Positions 57,936 through 64,000 of a DNA stretch of 64,000 nucleotides are shown piece after piece (position 1 is the first letter of the stretch; every line of letters starts with the position of its first letter). A program made the position numbers and the translations under genes. This stretch comes from SYFT01 sp964471115 (GTDB lineage Bacteria > Acidobacteriota > Vicinamibacteria > Vicinamibacterales > SCN-69-37). Location: contig CAYYFE010000002.1 of assembly GCA_964471115.1 (NCBI GenBank), forward strand, positions 124,001-188,000. Reading direction: 5' to 3'. Below the pieces are notes generated by a model. The model did not search any database. It saw nothing but the letters and a program-made list of their open reading frames with translations, and had not been told where the DNA came from.

Positions 57936-58645
57936 TCGCCGCACGCGCCATCACGAAGTCGTATGGGAACCGCACGGTCCTGGCCGATCTGGAGTTCGAG
58001 GCCCGTCGCGGCGAGGTCACGCTGCTGGTCGGCGCGAACGGGTCAGGCAAGTCCACGACCTTGCGGGTCATCGCCGGTCTCAGCGCGGCGGACGCCGGTC
58101 AGGTGGTCATCGATGGGCAGGCCTGTGACGCCCGCCGCACGGGCGCCAGGGGCGCCGTGACGTTTCTGCCGCAGTCGCCGCGGTTCCATCCGCGCCTGAC
58201 CATCGCCCAGGTCCTCGCGTTTTATGCCGGACTGCGCGGGTTCGGCGCCGCCGACATCGAGCGCGTGACCAGCCAGTGGGCGCTGGCCGATCGTCTGGCC
58301 ACGCCGACGGCCGCGCTCTCGGGCGGCACACGTCAGCGTCTGGCGCTGGCGATCTTCAGCCTGCCTCAGGCGCCCGTGCTGACCCTGGATGAACCCGGCC
58401 TGAGTCTGGATCCGGATTGGCGGCGGTTCCTCCAGGACGAACTGCGCGCCGCCGCGGCCGCCGGGCACAGCGTGCTCGTGGCCACGCACCTGCTGGGGGA
58501 GTGGGAGGGCCGCGCCGACCGGTGCCTGGTGCTCGAACACGGCCGGGTCACGCGCGAACTGGCGCCCGATCGGCTGCGTCAGGCCTTCCCGTTTGCCGTG
58601 ACACACGCCGCGCCGGCGCCGGCGCCGGCCAGAATGGGGGCCTGA
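57932..58645 (+). CDS. nosF: NosF ABC transporter ATPase
   Basis: A 237-residue ATPase: Walker A GANGSGKST (34-42), Q-loop FLPQSPRF, signature LSGGTRQRLALA, Walker B VLTLDEPGLSLD, H-loop VATHLLGEWEG. It powers the NosY permease for delivery of a (probably sulfur-containing) factor needed for CuZ assembly. It overlaps nosD by 4 bp and is 1 bp from nosY. Confidence 0.93.
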   Translation: MIAARAITKSYGNRTVLADLEFEARRGEVTLLVGANGSGKSTTLRVIAGLSAADAGQVVIDGQACDARRTGARGAVTFLPQSPRFHPRLTIAQVLAFYAGLRGFGAADIERVTSQWALADRLATPTAALSGGTRQRLALAIFSLPQAPVLTLDEPGLSLDPDWRRFLQDELRAAAAAGHSVLVATHLLGEWEGRADRCLVLEHGRVTRELAPDRLRQAFPFAVTHAAPAPAPARMGA

Positions 58646-58646
58646 C

Positions 58647-59432
58647 ATGTGGAGACACGCCGTTGCAGCCGCGTGGAGGCGTGAACTCGCCTCACACCAG
58701 GTGAATCGATTCCTGCAGGCGCATCTGACGCTGGCGGTGGTGGCCGGTCTGCTGCCGCTGATGACGATGGGCAGCGAACTCACGGCCGCGCCCTGGTGGT
58801 TACTGCAGGCCGTGTTGTACGGGCTGTCCTTGTCGGCGCTGCTGCTCGGCCTGAGCTCCGCGCATGGTGAAGCCGATGAACTCGGGCTGATCTTCGCGCA
58901 GCCGATTCCGCGCGCCGCCTGGCTGGCCGGCAAGGCGCTCGGGCTGGCCGCCGTGTTGATTCCCGCCGCGTGCCTGCTGGTGCTGCCGGTCGTCCTGCGG
59001 CATGGGCTGACGTGGTCGCTGGCCGCCGTCGCGGCGGCTGCCGCCGGCGTCACGCTCGTGATGGCGTTGCTGGGCCTCGCGCTCGGCTGCCGCGTACGCG
59101 ACGGGGTGCGAGGGTTGATCGCGGGCATGGGCGCCTGGCTCGTGTTGCTGGCCGGCATCGACCTGGTCGCCATTGCGCTGGCCGCCACGCCGGTCGGCCC
59201 CAACGCCCCCGACCTCATCGTCGCGCTGATGATGGTCAATCCCCTCGACGCGTTGCGCGTCGGGTACCTGTTCGCGCTCGAGCAGGCCGCGCCCGCGGGA
59301 CTCGACACGGGCGGTCTGTCGGCGTGGTGGGTGGCCAACAGCGTGTTGTGGCTCGCCGTCGTGCTGGCGATCTGGTGCGCCGGCGCCTTTGCGACGGGAC
59401 TGGCCAGTCTGAAGCGATCGATCGACGCCTGA
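58647..59432 (+). CDS. nosY: NosY ABC transporter permease
   Basis: A 261-residue permease with six hydrophobic helices (LTLAVVAGLLPLMTMG, LLQAVLYGLSLSALLLGLSS, ALGLAAVLIPAACLLVLPVV, AAAAAGVTLVMALLGLALGC, IAGMGAWLVLLAGIDLVAIA, ANSVLWLAVVLAIWCAGAFA). The stretch SSAHGEADELGLIFAQPIPR, followed by WLAGKALG, matches NosY. It ends the nos operon; a REPIN-like element starts 5 bp after the stop. Confidence 0.9.
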   Translation: MWRHAVAAAWRRELASHQVNRFLQAHLTLAVVAGLLPLMTMGSELTAAPWWLLQAVLYGLSLSALLLGLSSAHGEADELGLIFAQPIPRAAWLAGKALGLAAVLIPAACLLVLPVVLRHGLTWSLAAVAAAAAGVTLVMALLGLALGCRVRDGVRGLIAGMGAWLVLLAGIDLVAIALAATPVGPNAPDLIVALMMVNPLDALRVGYLFALEQAAPAGLDTGGLSAWWVANSVLWLAVVLAIWCAGAFATGLASLKRSIDA

Positions 59433-59437
59433 GGCAC

Positions 59438-59498
59438 GTAGCGCGGCCGGACCTGCTCGGCCGCGGTCACGGCGGCCCGGCAGATCGGGCCGCCCTAC
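59438..59498 (+). repeat. REPIN-like double-hairpin element, second complete copy
   Basis: GTAG (59438-59441), hairpin CGCGGCCG...CGGCCGCG (59442-59449 with 59458-59465), spacer, hairpin GGCGGCCCG...CGGGCCGCC (59471-59479 with 59486-59494), CTAC (59495-59498). Same layout as 76-134. It follows the nos operon and could stabilise or end its transcript. Confidence 0.75.
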
Positions 59499-59512
59499 GT
59501 ATCCCGGCGACA

Positions 59513-59601
59513 GTGCGGAGTGCGAAGTGCGGAGTGCGGAGTGCGAAGTGCGGAGTGCGAGGTGCGGAGTGCGGAGTGCGGCCGGATCTGGCGGCCGCGG
59601 T
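59513..59601 (+). repeat. GTGCGGA array running into a half REP
   Basis: About nine GTGCGGA/GTGCGAA units (59513-59580) lead into CGGCCGGATCTGGCGGCCGC (from 59580), a half REP whose GTAG has been replaced by the heptamer end GTGC. Confidence 0.85.
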
Positions 59602-59632
59602 CGAGCGCGCGGGGGCTGGCGAGGTGCTGACG

Positions 59633-60607
59633 TCAGCGCGCGCGGCGCGGTCCGGCCGGCAGGGTGACCGTGGCCACGGTGCCGCCGGTGTCGGGAAAGG
59701 TGAACGACACGCTTCCCTCAAGTGCCGCCAGCAGGCGGCGGGCGGTCGCCAGGCCCAGTCCCGGCCCGTCGGCTTTCGACGTGAAGAACGGATCGCCGAG
59801 ACGCGCGCGGTCGGCGGGCGGGATGCCCGCGCCGTTGTCCGCCACGCGCAGCTGCCAGAACTCGCCCTCGCGTTGTGCCGACAGGACGACCCGCGTGGCC
59901 CGGGTGGACGGATGGACGGCATTCCGCAGCAGCGCGGACAACACGGTCGCGACGTGGGCCGGGTCGGTGCGGACCTCGCCGTGGACCGGGATGACCTCCA
60001 CGGCGATGGCGGCGGATCGCGCGTCGGTCGCGACCGCGGTCCGGGCATCGGCCAGCAGGTCCGTGACCGCCACGGTGGACAGCGTCACGTCCACCGGCCG
60101 GACGTAACTCAGCAGGGATTCGACGATGCCGGCGAGCCGGTCCAGCCTCGCGATCATCGTCGTCACGACCGCGCCACGGGCATCGCCGGCAAGCCGGATG
60201 TCGAGGACCTGCAGCGCGGCGCGAATGCCGGCCAGCGGGTTGCGCAGTTCGTGCGCCATCACGGCCGTCATCCGGCCCAGTTCGGCGTCGGCCTCCTGGC
60301 GGCGCAGCGCGGCCTGCAGGCGTCGGTGCCGCGTCACGCCGGCCGCGGTAATCCAGACGGCCACCAGCGCCAGACCACGGTTGAACAGGCCGATTTCGGC
60401 GTTGGCCCCGCCGTGAATGATTGGCGCTTCAACGATGGTGAGGACGGTGGCCACCGAGGCGACCAGCGCCGCATAGTCACGGGGGCCGACGCGCAGCGTG
60501 GCGACGACCAGCGGGATGTAGAGCAGCGGAACCGCATACCCGACCGGAAACGGCAGGTCGAGGGCAAACACGCCGGCTGCGAGCAGCCAGATCCGCCCAA
60601 GCGTCAT
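59633..60607 (-). CDS. Membrane sensor histidine kinase
   Basis: A 324-residue kinase with three to four N-terminal membrane helices (LLAAGVFALDLPFPVGYAVP, LLYIPLVVATLRV, YAALVASVATVLTIV, GLALVAVWITAAGV), phospho-acceptor H119 (MTAVMAHELRNPLAGI) and HATPase boxes (LSALLRNAVHPST, VADNGAGIPPAD, FTSKADGPGLGLATARRLLA). No response regulator is adjacent, so its partner is elsewhere. Short extracytoplasmic loops suggest a membrane or redox signal. It is divergent from the radical SAM gene. Confidence 0.88.
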   Translation of the reverse strand: MTLGRIWLLAAGVFALDLPFPVGYAVPLLYIPLVVATLRVGPRDYAALVASVATVLTIVEAPIIHGGANAEIGLFNRGLALVAVWITAAGVTRHRRLQAALRRQEADAELGRMTAVMAHELRNPLAGIRAALQVLDIRLAGDARGAVVTTMIARLDRLAGIVESLLSYVRPVDVTLSTVAVTDLLADARTAVATDARSAAIAVEVIPVHGEVRTDPAHVATVLSALLRNAVHPSTRATRVVLSAQREGEFWQLRVADNGAGIPPADRARLGDPFFTSKADGPGLGLATARRLLAALEGSVSFTFPDTGGTVATVTLPAGPRRAR

Positions 60608-60685
60608 TCTGCGTGAAGGGTACCACCACCACGCGCATGATGGTGGTCATATGATGGAGAGCAGCCGACTGCTAGGGTCGAACCG

Positions 60686-61933
60686 ATGGTCGACATCCAG
60701 GCGCTTCGCGCCTCCCCCGCGCTCCTCAAGCTGGATCTCTATTGTCGCGGGGCGCGCCTCGACGAGTCGTGCCTGGTGGAAGAAGACGGCGGCCGCGGCC
60801 TGCGCCGGACGCGCGCCGGTCTGGGCAGCGGGTTGGAACTGATCCTGCCCGGCGGCTTGTGGACGAACGTGCCGGTGGTGGAGTCGTTCGCCGCCGCGTC
60901 GCCCTACACGATCGCGCGCGCCAAAGGGCGGTATCTGCTGACCTATCGAGGCGAGTTGATTGACGCCGTGACGTTGTCCCCGCGGCCCGGCTGGTACGAA
61001 CGGCGGACGACGGCGGGCACGGTGATGTCGCGCGTGGGCACGCTGCAGGGCACCTACCTGGGCGTGTACCCGGCGCGCGTCTGCGATTTCTGGACCGAGA
61101 AGCCCGACCGCGTCAACTGTGGCTTCTGCTCCGTCGGCCTCAATCTCGGTGTTGATGAAGCGACGGAGAAGTCGGTGGCCGACGTCCTCGACGTGGTGGC
61201 GGCCGCCCGCGCGGAGTCGTCGATCACATACGTGGATTTCAACACGGGCCACTACGACGGCGACACCTATCTGGACATCCTCGAGCCGTACGTGCGGGCC
61301 GTGAAGTCGCGGTTTGGTCTGCTGGTGGGTGTGCAGACGCCGCCGCACCACGACCTGTCGCGCTACGACGCGCTGCGCGCGATGGGCGTCAACCGCGTGT
61401 CGTTCTGTTTCGAGGTGTGGGATCGGCAGCGGTTCGTGGAGGTGTGTCCCGGAAAGGCCCGCACCTACGGGCTCGATCGCTACCTCGACGCCATCCGCTA
61501 CTGTGCGTCCCTCGCGTCGCGGGGGCCGAAGACCGAGCCGTGGGTGACCAACGGCGAGATTATCGCGGGCCTTGAACCGCCCGACTCGTCGATTGCCGCC
61601 ATCAACTGGATGACGTCGGTCGGGGCGATTCCGACCGTGTGTGTGTTCCGCCCGCTGCGCGGCACGGACTACGCGCACCTGCCGCCGCCCGACACCGAGG
61701 CGCTGGTGCCCGTGTTCCGGCGCCTCTACGAGGCATGCATGGAACAGGGGCTGCCCATCGGCTGCGCGCCCAACGTCCATGTCTCGCTGGTGCTCCTGCC
61801 TGAGGAGTGCGCCAGCCTGTCGACCCGCCGGTTCAGGGCCACCCGCCTGAAACTGGCCGTCCAGAAGCGCGTGTTCGCCGCGGTCTTCGACCGGCGCCTC
61901 CAGCGGCTGGCGTCCGATCAACGCGCCCACTGA
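60686..61933 (+). CDS. Radical SAM protein with C-x11-C-x2-C cluster motif
   Basis: A 415-residue protein. A radical SAM barrel begins near VGTLQGTYLGVYPARVCDFW; the putative [4Fe-4S] ligands are C133, C145 and C148 (VCDFWTEKPDRVNCGFCSVG), a C-x11-C-x2-C spacing in place of the usual C-x3-C-x2-C. Later barrel strands show YVDFNTGHYDGDTYLDILEP, GVQTPPHHDLSRYDALRAMG and VNRVSFCFEVWDRQRFVEVC. The N-terminal about 120 residues form an unassigned beta-rich domain. The product is unknown. Its place between the nos operon and the RIC gene hints at a respiratory or cofactor role. Confidence 0.8.
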   Translation: MVDIQALRASPALLKLDLYCRGARLDESCLVEEDGGRGLRRTRAGLGSGLELILPGGLWTNVPVVESFAAASPYTIARAKGRYLLTYRGELIDAVTLSPRPGWYERRTTAGTVMSRVGTLQGTYLGVYPARVCDFWTEKPDRVNCGFCSVGLNLGVDEATEKSVADVLDVVAAARAESSITYVDFNTGHYDGDTYLDILEPYVRAVKSRFGLLVGVQTPPHHDLSRYDALRAMGVNRVSFCFEVWDRQRFVEVCPGKARTYGLDRYLDAIRYCASLASRGPKTEPWVTNGEIIAGLEPPDSSIAAINWMTSVGAIPTVCVFRPLRGTDYAHLPPPDTEALVPVFRRLYEACMEQGLPIGCAPNVHVSLVLLPEECASLSTRRFRATRLKLAVQKRVFAAVFDRRLQRLASDQRAH

Positions 61934-61936
61934 TCG

Positions 61937-61978
61937 TTGCGCTCGCGCAAAGACGCCGCCGCCGGTCCCGGCTATCGT
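61937..61978 (+). promoter_or_regulatory. Fnr/Dnr-type box and promoter of DUF3079-RIC
   Basis: TTGCGC-TC-GCGCAA (61937-61950), then 22 bp, then -10 TATCGT (61973-61978). The predicted transcript start coincides with ATG 61985, giving a leaderless mRNA. The spacing is identical to that of the azurin-nos promoter. Confidence 0.65.
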
Positions 61979-61984
61979 CAACCC

Positions 61985-62185
61985 ATGCCCATCGTCCCCG
62001 AGTCGGCGAAGCAGCGGTCCTGGCCGGCGCGTCCGGCCTTTCCCGAGCGCGTCTGCTGGGGGTGTGACCAGTACTGCCCGGCCGACGACCTGCGATGTGG
62101 CAATGAGGTGACGCGCGCCATGCACCCGATCGAGTTGTTCGGGCCCGAATGGTGCGCCCTTCCCGAAGGACAGGCGCATGACTGA
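61985..62185 (+). CDS. DUF3079 zinc-ribbon-like small protein
   Basis: A 66-residue protein matching DUF3079: PERVCWGCDQYCPADDLRCG is the conserved Cys cluster (C-x2-C-x3-C-x6-C), followed by HPIELFGPEWCALP. The cysteines could hold Zn or an Fe-S cluster. ATG 61985 excludes an upstream stretch containing the regulator box. It overlaps the RIC gene by 8 bp. DUF3079 has no known function; here its coregulation with RIC suggests a role under nitrosative or low-oxygen stress. Confidence 0.85.
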   Translation: MPIVPESAKQRSWPARPAFPERVCWGCDQYCPADDLRCGNEVTRAMHPIELFGPEWCALPEGQAHD

Positions 62186-62879
62186 AGTGACTCCGCAAAC
62201 CCACGTGTCCGACGTCGCCGCCGCCGCACCGGCGACGATCAAGGTGTTCCAGCAGTACGGCATCGACTTCTGTTGCGGGGGCCATCGGCCCATCGCCGAG
62301 GCGGCCAGTGAACATCAGGTGGATGTGCACCGCCTGATGGCGGACCTGGCGCGTTCGTTGGACGCGCCGGCCGGCGAACGCGACTGGCGCGGCGCGCCGA
62401 TGGCCGATCTGGTCGACTACATCCAGGCACGGTTCCACCGGCCGCTCCGCGAGGAACTGCCGCGGCTGTCGGCGATGGTGGACAAGGTGGTGAGCCGCCA
62501 TGGCGACCGCTACCCGGACATGCTGCTGCCGCTGCAGCGCGAATTCCGCGGTCTGATGTCCGAACTGATCGACCACATGGCCAAGGAAGATCAGGTGCTG
62601 TTTCCGGCCATCGTCGCGGTGGAACGCGGCGGTGCGTCGTCACCGGCGGCCGGGTTCATCGAGGGCCCCGTGGGCGCGATGGAACACGAACACGAGCAGG
62701 CCGGCGCGGCGCTGGCCGCGATGCGCACGATCACCGGCAACTACACCTGCCCGCCGGGCGCCTGCCCGACCTTTCAGGGCTTGTTCTGGGGCCTCGACCA
62801 GCTCGAGCGTGAGATGCACGTGCACATCCACCTCGAGAACAACATCCTGTTTCCGCGCGCCCTGGCGGCGACGGTGTAG
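62178..62879 (+). CDS. ric: Iron-sulfur cluster repair di-iron protein (RIC/ScdA/YtfE)
   Basis: A 233-residue repair protein. The N-terminal ScdA_N domain has the C32-C33-G-G motif (YGIDFCCGGHRPIAEAA); the C-terminal hemerythrin-like four-helix domain carries the di-iron ligands H (FHRPLREELP), H-x-x-x-D/E (LIDHMAKEDQVLFPAI), H (MEHEHEQAG) and H-x-H-x-E (MHVHIHLENNILFPR). RIC restores Fe-S clusters damaged by NO and oxidants. The Fnr/Dnr-type promoter of the upstream gene probably drives it. Confidence 0.93.
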   Translation: MTEVTPQTHVSDVAAAAPATIKVFQQYGIDFCCGGHRPIAEAASEHQVDVHRLMADLARSLDAPAGERDWRGAPMADLVDYIQARFHRPLREELPRLSAMVDKVVSRHGDRYPDMLLPLQREFRGLMSELIDHMAKEDQVLFPAIVAVERGGASSPAAGFIEGPVGAMEHEHEQAGAALAAMRTITGNYTCPPGACPTFQGLFWGLDQLEREMHVHIHLENNILFPRALAATV

Positions 62880-62880
62880 A

Positions 62881-63567
62881 TCAGGCCTCGTCGGCCAGCC
62901 GCGCCAGCGCCCTGGGCGATCGCAGAACCAGCTGGCGCCGCTCGGATCGCAGGACGCCGTCGGCCTCCCACTGCGACAGGGTGCGGCTGACCGTGTAGAG
63001 CGTCGTGCCGACCAGGTCCGCCAGCTCCTGACGCGTGAGCGGGTGGGTGATGAGAATGCCGTCCGGGGTCTGCCGGCCGCAGTGGCGGGCCAGGCGCATC
63101 AGCGTGATGGCCAGCCGCTGGCCCACCCGAAGCGTCGTCAACTCGCGCACGCGGGTGAGCGCGTCGGTCATGTGGGCCGTCATCTCGCGCATGAGGTTCG
63201 CGCGCACGGCCGGGTGCGCGTCGAGCATGCCGCGCAGCTCCGGCGCCTTCCAGGCGAACAGCTGGGTGGGTTCCACCGCGAGCGCGCTGACCGGGTAGGG
63301 CGCCGACTCGAGCGCCACGACGCCCCCGAAGGGATCACCCGGGCCGACGAATCGGACGATGAGTTCCTGGCCCTGTGCGGTTTCCTGCAGAATCTTCAGC
63401 GCGCCGTCGTCGACGAGGCAGAATGTGGTGGCCGGTTCGCCCTGGCGGGCCACCCAGTGGCCGCGACGGACCGTCTGCCGGGCGCCCCGCGCCAGGCAGT
63501 CGCGACGGGCGGTCTCTTCAAGGCCGTCAAAGACGCGGCTGTGCAGGGCGTCGCGGCGGGTATCCAT
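62881..63567 (-). CDS. Crp/Fnr family regulator (Dnr/NnrR-like)
   Basis: A 228-residue regulator with a cyclic-nucleotide-binding-type beta roll (GHWVARQGEPATTFCLVDDG, VGPGDPFGGVVALESAPYPV), dimerisation helix and HTH (LTRQELADLVGTTLYTVSRT). It has only three scattered cysteines (C24, C50, C163), too few for an Fnr-type [4Fe-4S] cluster, so a heme or other NO/O2 sensor such as in Dnr is more likely. In the recognition helix S194 and R195 match Fnr S212/R213, but the position of Fnr E209 is Y191. It is convergent with ric, 1 bp apart, and likely recognises TTGCGC-N2-GCGCAA. Confidence 0.9.
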   Translation of the reverse strand: MDTRRDALHSRVFDGLEETARRDCLARGARQTVRRGHWVARQGEPATTFCLVDDGALKILQETAQGQELIVRFVGPGDPFGGVVALESAPYPVSALAVEPTQLFAWKAPELRGMLDAHPAVRANLMREMTAHMTDALTRVRELTTLRVGQRLAITLMRLARHCGRQTPDGILITHPLTRQELADLVGTTLYTVSRTLSQWEADGVLRSERRQLVLRSPRALARLADEA

Positions 63568-63580
63568 CGAGCGATTGTAA

Positions 63581-64000
63581 ATGCTTCACCCGTCTTCGCC
63601 CTCGTCGCGCCTTCCGGTGGCGTATTTCGCCACGGCCCACCTGAGCCTGGCCGGTGCCCTGCTGACGCTGGCGCTGCGGCCGGAGACGGCCGGCGCCTTT
63701 TTCTTTCATCCGAAGATGGTGGCGCTCGTCCACCTGCTGACGGTGGGATGGCTGACCGGATCCATCCTGGGCGCGTTCTACATCGTCGCGCCCCTGAGCC
63801 TCCGCTTGCCGCTGCCGGTGGGGCGCGGCGACTGGTGGGCGTGGGCCGCGTTCACGGCCGGCCTGTCGGGGGTGGTGTCGCACGCGTGGCTGGCGCTGTA
63901 CGACGGCATCGCCTGGTCCGCGCTACTGGTCGCGTGGCCGATCGTGCGTCTGGCCGCGCGCGTCGCGCGTGGTCTCCGCGGCGCCGTGGCGCCGTGGCCG
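63581..64000 (+). CDS. NnrS- or heme-copper-like membrane protein, 5' part (runs off the window)
   Basis: From ATG 63581 an open frame of 140 codons continues past the window end. It encodes at least three to four membrane helices (AYFATAHLSLAGALLTLAL, MVALVHLLTVGWLTGSILGA, WAWAAFTAGLSGVVSHAWLA, GIAWSALLVAWPIVRLAARV). Histidines in AHLSLAG, FFFHPKMVALVHLL and VSHAWL fit the heme- or copper-binding pattern of NnrS and of subunit-I-like proteins near denitrification genes. The start lies only 13 bp from the divergent Crp/Fnr start. Identity is provisional because most of the gene is missing. Confidence 0.65.
   Translation, partial: MLHPSSPSSRLPVAYFATAHLSLAGALLTLALRPETAGAFFFHPKMVALVHLLTVGWLTGSILGAFYIVAPLSLRLPLPVGRGDWWAWAAFTAGLSGVVSHAWLALYDGIAWSALLVAWPIVRLAARVARGLRGAVAPWP

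Noticed and set aside
31063..59581. CRISPR-like repetition in the GTGCGGA arrays
   Set aside because: The unit is 7 bp with no unique spacers, and no cas gene is present.
1..64000. tRNA, rRNA, riboswitch, IS element or prophage
   Set aside because: I looked for conserved tRNA loops, transposase motifs and terminal inverted repeats and saw none that I could support.

Overview
The window is a high-GC, gene-dense piece of a bacterial chromosome. Three large MacB/FtsX-type permeases of the ADOP kind (named for Acidobacteria), each near a small PadR regulator, together with a TonB receptor carrying a carboxypeptidase-like domain, sortilin/BNR proteins and a clade II (Sec-type) nosZ cluster, point to Acidobacteriota, probably the Vicinamibacteria. 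That assignment is inference from gene content; no rRNA or tRNA gene was seen. No integrase, transposase, prophage or CRISPR array was seen.

Layout. 0.2-13.5 kb: padR-ADOP (+), an ABM-type monooxygenase, a PHP phosphoesterase, a secreted nine-repeat BNR protein, and a padR-ADOP-ADOP operon (-), with a distinctive stem-loop repeat at four junctions. 13.7-22.8 kb: a GNAT enzyme and solute symporter; a BlaI/M56 pair that probably controls a neighbouring serine hydrolase through a shared operator; a DesK/DesR-like two-component pair; a Phd/VapC-like toxin-antitoxin pair; and a 30-residue Cys-rich peptide directly upstream of a SigZ-like sigma factor. 22.8-42.8 kb: a MacA-like adaptor divergent from two MacB-like permeases, a TonB receptor, a TetR regulator translationally coupled to a rifampicin-phosphotransferase-like enzyme, a fatty acid desaturase, a thioesterase, a Cys/Met PLP enzyme, a PQQ-type propeller, small envelope proteins, and an ArsR-SRPBCC pair. 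42.8-51.4 kb: a secreted multidomain protein whose frame is cut by one in-frame TAG, divergent from a CadC-type TPR regulator, then a HEAT-repeat protein. 51.5-64 kb: a respiratory nitrogen-oxide island: ctaA and a CusF-SCO1 fusion (-), an azurin-like lipoprotein, nosZ, a nos-cluster membrane protein and nosDFY (+), a sensor kinase, an unusual radical SAM protein, DUF3079-RIC, a Crp/Fnr regulator, and the start of a NnrS-like membrane protein that runs off the end.

How the parts fit: two identical-geometry TTGCGC-N2-GCGCAA boxes, one before the azurin-nosZ operon and one before DUF3079-RIC, each 22 bp upstream of a -10 hexamer, suggest that the nearby Crp/Fnr protein switches on N2O reduction together with repair of nitrosative damage. 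Several regulated genes seem to make leaderless mRNAs.

The second theme is repeats. At least six families (7-, 8-, 8-, 9- and 7-bp tandem arrays, a 24-bp-armed stem-loop, and GTAG...CTAC double hairpins like REPINs) fill almost every intergenic gap and enter coding sequence in at least four genes, where they form stop codons, C-terminal tails or internal peptide. The main dispersed families all lie in one orientation. No intergenic stretch exceeds 300 bases.
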